A stretch of DNA of 25,259 bases from an uncultured Clostridia bacterium (lineage in GTDB: Bacteria > Bacillota > Clostridia > TANB77 > CAG-508). Location: assembly GCA_934155625.1 (NCBI GenBank), contig CAKPHD010000022.1:1-25259 (forward strand). The letters run 5' to 3'. The stretch's first letter is position 1, and each line of letters starts with the position of its first letter. The notes below the pieces were generated by a model. The model ran no database searches. It worked only from the letters and a program-made list of their open reading frames with translations, and was not told the DNA's origin. The position numbers were made by a program, and so were the translations under genes. Shown here one piece after another: positions 21,980 to 25,259 of the stretch.

Positions 21980-22525
21980 ATGAATATAGAAAAAATAGAA
22001 AAAGAAACAAAACAAAAAATCAATTATTATAAAGAAATAGAATCTACACATTTACATGCTAAAGAGATTCAAAATAAAGGAGATGCAGTTTTAATTGCAG
22101 AAGTACAAACTGCAGGAATAGGAACTAAAGGCAGAAAATGGCACACTGGTGAAAATAAGAATATAGCAATGACAATAATAAAACATCCCAAATGCAAAAT
22201 AAGTGAATTAGAAGGACTAACAATAAAAATTGCAGAAGATATTAAAGAAGTAATCAAAGAAATGTATGGATATGAATTGCAAATAAAAATACCAAATGAT
22301 TTAATGTTAAATAACAAAAAGATATGTGGAATATTAACAGAAGTTCATACACAAGGAGAAAAAATAGAATATCTATTAATAAGTATAGGATTTAATGTTA
22401 ATGAAACTGAGTTTGGGGAATTTAATGATATTGCAACATCATTGAAAAAAGAATATCAAAAAGAATTTGACAAAGAAAAAATAATAACAAATATAATTAA
22501 TAAAATTGCCTATTACAGAATATAA
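21980..22525 (+). CDS. birA: Biotin-protein ligase catalytic domain (BirA/LplA fold)
   Basis: Probable biotin--[acetyl-CoA-carboxylase] ligase of 181 residues with no N-terminal HTH domain, so not a repressor. It also lacks most of the usual C-terminal SH3-like domain. QTAGIGTKGRKW (43-54) replaces the canonical GRGRRGR nucleotide loop, with Ile47 and Thr49 at the positions of the first two arginines. IPNDLMLNNKKICGILTE (104-121) retains the catalytic lysine region (K114) but has KIPND in place of KWPND. The ATG at 21980 with GGTGA is preferred over the in-frame TTG at 21968. Lipoate or another related ligase activity is a less likely alternative. It has its own promoter. Confidence 0.82.
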   Translation: MNIEKIEKETKQKINYYKEIESTHLHAKEIQNKGDAVLIAEVQTAGIGTKGRKWHTGENKNIAMTIIKHPKCKISELEGLTIKIAEDIKEVIKEMYGYELQIKIPNDLMLNNKKICGILTEVHTQGEKIEYLLISIGFNVNETEFGEFNDIATSLKKEYQKEFDKEKIITNIINKIAYYRI

Positions 22526-22544
22526 ATGTAATAGGAGGAAGGAT

Positions 22545-22907
22545 ATGGAAGGGTTAAAAAATATTTTCAAAGGAATAGTTATTTCAATAGTATGTACATT
22601 TATATTTTTATTTGTATTTTCTTTAATATTAACATATACAAATGTGAGTGAAACATTTATAGCACCAGTAATAATTGTAGTGACTGCAATAAGTATATTT
22701 ATAGGAAGTTCAATAGGAAATTTTAATATGAGAAAAAATGGATTGTTAAATGGTGCCATAATAGGTGGAATATATTTGTTATCAATATATATGTTATCAG
22801 GCTTAATAAACCATAATTTTGCTTTAAACATTCAATCAATAATTATTATAATAGCTGGAATTATTTGTGGAATGTTTGGAGGAGTAATAGGAGTTAATAA
22901 AGGATAG
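22545..22907 (+). CDS. TIGR04086 family membrane protein
   Basis: Integral membrane protein of 120 residues with four hydrophobic segments (about 8-30, 38-58, 68-85 and 96-116). It is typical of the TIGR04086/YrzE family found next to yajC/secDF genes in clostridia. Its function is unknown. Glycine-rich helix motifs such as GSSIGNF, NGAIIGGIY and GMFGGVIG suggest tight helix packing. The ATG at 22545 has AGGAGG 6 nt upstream; the longer in-frame TTG start at 22506 would overlap birA. It is probably co-transcribed with birA. Confidence 0.8.
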   Translation: MEGLKNIFKGIVISIVCTFIFLFVFSLILTYTNVSETFIAPVIIVVTAISIFIGSSIGNFNMRKNGLLNGAIIGGIYLLSIYMLSGLINHNFALNIQSIIIIIAGIICGMFGGVIGVNKG

Positions 22908-22940
22908 TAACTATTTATTAGAAAAAATGTATAAAAACAG

Positions 22941-22969
22941 TTGATATTTTTGGAAAAATAGGGTAAAAT
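22941..22969 (+). promoter_or_regulatory. Sigma-A promoter of secDF
   Basis: TTGATA (22941-22946), a 17-bp spacer and TAAAAT (22964-22969), starting 34 bp after the TIGR04086 gene. Spacing and hexamers match the birA promoter closely. Confidence 0.7.
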
Positions 22970-23007
22970 CATAAAAGACCAAAGAAGGAGGCAATATTAT
23001 TATAAAA

Positions 23008-23031
23008 ATGAAAGGAACGATTAGAAAATGA
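23008..23031 (+). CDS. Seven-codon leader ORF overlapping secD
   Basis: ATG at 23008 encodes MKGTIRK; its stop TGA (23029-23031) overlaps the secD ATG (23028) as ATGA. A very strong AAGGAGG (22985-22991) is 16 nt upstream, too far for this ATG but 4-7 nt before in-frame ATT codons at 22996 and 22999. It may translationally couple to secD or simply be fortuitous. Confidence 0.25.
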   Translation: MKGTIRK

Positions 23032-24377
23032 AAAAAGTAAAAATAACAACAATAATATTAGCAATTATCTTAATAGTAATAGTTGCATTTGGTGGTGTAT
23101 ATATAAAAACACAAAATAGAATGGAAGACAAGATAAAAGAATATTCTTTAGGAAGAGAATTAAAAGGAGAAAGATTAATTGAATTAAAAGTATCAGATGG
23201 AAGTACAGAAGGAAAAAAAGCTCCAGCAGAAGAAGACCTAACAGTTGAAAATTATGAAACAGTTAAGAAAACAATTGAAAAAAGACTAAAAAGTTTAAAA
23301 GCTCAAGACTATACAATATCATTAAATAAAGAAAATGGAGTAATAAGAGTTGAACTACCAGAAAATGATCAAACAGATGATTATGCATACTATTTAATTG
23401 CATCTGGAAAAGTTGAAATAAAAGAAAAAGATACAAGCACAGAATTGTTAAATGAAAAAATGGTTAAAAAAGCTCAATATACATATACATCAAATGCAGA
23501 TGGGGAATATCAAGTATATTTAGAAATTATATTAACAGAAGATGGACAAGCTAAAATAGAAGATATACAAAACAATTATGCAATATTAAAAGATGATGTA
23601 GATGCAGCAGAAGCATCAGCAAAAAGTGATGATAGTTCAGAATCAACAGATAATGCAGAACAAACAACAGAAAATACAGATGCTTCATCAGAAGAAACAA
23701 AAAAAGTTGCCAAATTATCAATAGCAGGAACAGATTATGATATAGACAAAATAGAAAAAAATAAAATAAGAGTAAAAATGGGGTCACAAACATCTAATAC
23801 AACAACAGTAAATAACAGTATGGCAAAAGCAGCAGAATTAACAATGTTAATAAACTCTGGAAAATATCCAATAGATTATGAAGTTCAAAATAATAGATTT
23901 GTACATTCAGATATAACAAATGAACAATTATTATATTTTGCTGGAGCAGTAGCAATAGTATTGTTAGTATTATTTATAGTATTAACAATTAAATATAAAT
24001 CAAAAGGATTTTTAGCAAGTGTATCATGTGTAGGATTTATAGCCTTATTATCATTATTGTTAAGATACACAAATGTTATAATATCAATAGAAGGTATAGG
24101 AGCAATAATATTAGCAATATTAATAGATCTAAAATTAAGTCAAATGATGTTAAACAAAACGAAAATACTAAATGTAGTAAGTGAAGCTGTAACAAGTTCA
24201 TACAAAGAATTATTCTTAAAATTAGTACCAATAATGATTATTACAATAGTATTTTGTTTCTCAGGATGGACAAACTTAAGTAGTTTTGGAATGATAATGT
24301 TCTGGGGATTTGTATTAATAGCAGTATATAATATAATTGTAACAAAAACACTATTAAAATTAAGTGAAAACAAATAG
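23028..24377 (+). CDS. secD: SecD-like protein-export membrane protein, divergent
   Basis: SecD works with SecF to pull exported proteins across the membrane using the proton gradient. This 449-residue protein has one N-terminal membrane helix (5-26) and a large extracytoplasmic region. That region includes the P1-like motif LGRELKGERLIELKV (canonically a DL-GG pattern) and a Ser/Glu/Asp/Thr-rich low-complexity insert (about 190-225). About five C-terminal helices (300-440) follow. The transmembrane motif that usually reads DANVL is reduced to LIDLKLSQMM, keeping only D367. The order of domains and the SecF-like gene downstream support the call; sequence similarity is weak at the functional motifs. 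It has its own promoter, and the next gene starts 10 bp after its stop with AGGAGG. Confidence 0.8.
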   Translation: MKKVKITTIILAIILIVIVAFGGVYIKTQNRMEDKIKEYSLGRELKGERLIELKVSDGSTEGKKAPAEEDLTVENYETVKKTIEKRLKSLKAQDYTISLNKENGVIRVELPENDQTDDYAYYLIASGKVEIKEKDTSTELLNEKMVKKAQYTYTSNADGEYQVYLEIILTEDGQAKIEDIQNNYAILKDDVDAAEASAKSDDSSESTDNAEQTTENTDASSEETKKVAKLSIAGTDYDIDKIEKNKIRVKMGSQTSNTTTVNNSMAKAAELTMLINSGKYPIDYEVQNNRFVHSDITNEQLLYFAGAVAIVLLVLFIVLTIKYKSKGFLASVSCVGFIALLSLLLRYTNVIISIEGIGAIILAILIDLKLSQMMLNKTKILNVVSEAVTSSYKELFLKLVPIMIITIVFCFSGWTNLSSFGMIMFWGFVLIAVYNIIVTKTLLKLSENK

Positions 24378-24387
24378 GAGGCAAGAC

Positions 24388-25011
24388 ATGAAACAAAAAA
24401 ATATAAAGATTATTGTTATTTCTATAATGACATTAATTATTTTGGCTGGAATAGTAGTAACTGGAATTTATGGATTTAATAAAGAACTTAAATATTCACA
24501 AAGTCAAAGTATAGATGTATATATAGAACAAGAAGTGGATGTGGCAAAAATAAAAGAAATTGTAAATGAAAATTTAGGTAACTCAAACAATATGGTACAA
24601 ACAGTAGAAATATATAAAGATTTAGTTACAATAAGAGCTAAAGAAATAACAGATGAACAAAAAAATAATATTGTAAATAAAATAAAAGAAAATTATGAAT
24701 TTTCACAAACGGCAGAAGATACTACTATAAATACAGTACCAGAAACAAAACTTATAGATATGTATAAAAAATATATAGTACCATTTGCAATTTCAGGAGT
24801 GTTGGTATTAGTATATATGGCTATAAGATATTACAAAAAAAGAATATTAAAAGTACTTGGAAGAACAATAATATTCCCAATCTTTGGAGAATTATTCTTA
24901 TTAAGTATAATTTCAATAACAAGAATGCCAGTTGGCAGATTTATACCAGTATTAGTTATAGCAATGTATATAGCAAGTATATTATTGGTAATAAAACAAA
25001 ATGAAAAATAA
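24388..25011 (+). CDS. secF: SecF-like membrane protein, shortened
   Basis: Membrane protein of 207 residues in the position of secF. One helix (7-30) is followed by a short soluble segment of about 100 residues (YSQSQSIDVYIEQEVDVAKIKEIV resembles the SecF P4 region) and about three helices after residue 135. Canonical SecF is about 290-310 residues with six helices, so at least two helices appear to be lost. The ATG at 24388 follows AGGAGG; the longer frame from 24364 overlaps secD and is rejected. Assignment rests mainly on location after secD and on topology. A strong terminator follows immediately. Confidence 0.62.
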   Translation: MKQKNIKIIVISIMTLIILAGIVVTGIYGFNKELKYSQSQSIDVYIEQEVDVAKIKEIVNENLGNSNNMVQTVEIYKDLVTIRAKEITDEQKNNIVNKIKENYEFSQTAEDTTINTVPETKLIDMYKKYIVPFAISGVLVLVYMAIRYYKKRILKVLGRTIIFPIFGELFLLSIISITRMPVGRFIPVLVIAMYIASILLVIKQNEK

Positions 25012-25014
25012 TTT

Positions 25015-25052
25015 AAAGGCTATTTTAGGTTGAGACTTAAAATGGCCTTTTT
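25015..25052 (+). terminator. Rho-independent terminator after secF
   Basis: A 13-bp stem (AAAGGCTATTTTA / TAAAATGGCCTTT, one G-T pair) with a 10-nt loop and a short T tail, starting 3 bp after the secF stop. Confidence 0.85.
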
Positions 25053-25074
25053 GTAAAAGAAAGGATTGATGCAA

Positions 25075-25259
25075 ATGGAGAAAAGAAAAGATTATATAAG
25101 TTGGGATGAATATTTTATGGCAATAGCAAAACTATCTGCAATGAGAAGTAAAGATCCAAGTACTCAAGTAGGAGCATGTATAGTAAGCGATGATAATAGA
25201 ATCTTTCATCAGAAAATCCATTTGGAGCTCCATTATATCCTATTGACAAAATTCTATTA
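25075..25259 (+). CDS. dCMP deaminase family protein (5' part only, 3' segment inverted)
   Basis: The start of a ComEB/dCMP deaminase gene (dCMP to dUMP, a dTMP precursor route). The first 42 codons read as expected: SWDEYFMAIAKLSAMRSKDP, then STQVGACIVSDDNRI. The ATG at 25075 has AAAGGA 9 nt upstream. From about 25203 the plus-strand frame becomes unlike the family. The reverse complement of 25203-25250 instead reads in frame as ILSIGYNGAPNGFSDE, the expected continuation. The segment is bounded by TAATAGAAT (25194-25202) and ATTCTATTA (25251-25259), which are exact reverse complements. An assembly or amplification artefact at the contig end is most likely. The zinc-binding residues lie beyond the window. 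Confidence 0.8.
   Translation, partial: MEKRKDYISWDEYFMAIAKLSAMRSKDPSTQVGACIVSDDNRIFHQKIHLELHYILLTKFY

Noticed and set aside
21468..22010. 180-codon minus-strand frame over the rhodanese gene
   Set aside because: Antisense shadow across two genes and a hairpin; no promoter or ribosome binding site.

Overview
The window is very AT-rich DNA from an endospore-forming, low-G+C member of the Clostridia, probably an uncultured gut-type lineage. This rests on the spoIIGA/sigE pair, a MurE with the DNPR (meso-diaminopimelate) signature, strong AGGAGG-type ribosome binding sites, frequent TTG starts, and recognisable -35/-10 promoters with T-tailed hairpin terminators. Both ends look like contig ends. 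Almost everything is chromosomal housekeeping. I found no CRISPR array, tRNA, rRNA, transposase or phage gene.

Layout. (1) 38-1828: sporulation sigma-E and its membrane protease. (2) 1891-3138: a PLP-dependent YnbB/methionine gamma-lyase-family enzyme. (3) 3139-3534: a gene-free stretch holding a roughly 159 bp inverted-repeat, cloverleaf-like element. (4) 3535-4284: a WalR/PhoP-type response regulator. (5) 4575-5465: an unrecognised protein whose reading frame appears to begin at a non-standard ATA or ATT codon, then a small TSCPD-domain protein. (6) 5506-7386, minus strand: a class B penicillin-binding protein. (7) 7477-10260: comM (frameshifted), dprA and yraN. (8) 10320-12130: rsmA and fmt, followed by dps. 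(9) 12788-18800: a reduced peptidoglycan/division cluster (murE, mraY, ftsW, murG) ending in a membrane histidine kinase. (10) 18887-21916: signal peptidase I, holB, ricT, a 2[4Fe-4S] ferredoxin and a Cys-rich rhodanese. (11) 21980-25011: a biotin-ligase catalytic domain, a TIGR04086-type membrane protein and a strongly reduced SecD/SecF pair. (12) 25075-25259: the start of a dCMP deaminase gene whose last ~57 bases read in inverted orientation.

How it fits together. The central block builds lipid II (MurE, MraY, MurG) and polymerises it (FtsW with a separately located PBP). The WalK-like kinase at the end of that block and the WalR-like regulator 13 kb upstream could form one wall-sensing pair. 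Signal peptidase and SecDF serve protein export. DprA and ComM are natural-transformation factors, and HolB and RicT form a conserved gram-positive gene pair.

Most worth a second look: the structured inverted-repeat element at 3170-3328; the non-AUG gene at 4575 with tandem Spo0A-like boxes and a perfect promoter; the inverted segment at the right end; the degenerate SecDF; and hairpins that occlude ribosome binding sites before dps and the rhodanese gene. I did not find a convincing new multi-gene defence or mobile system.
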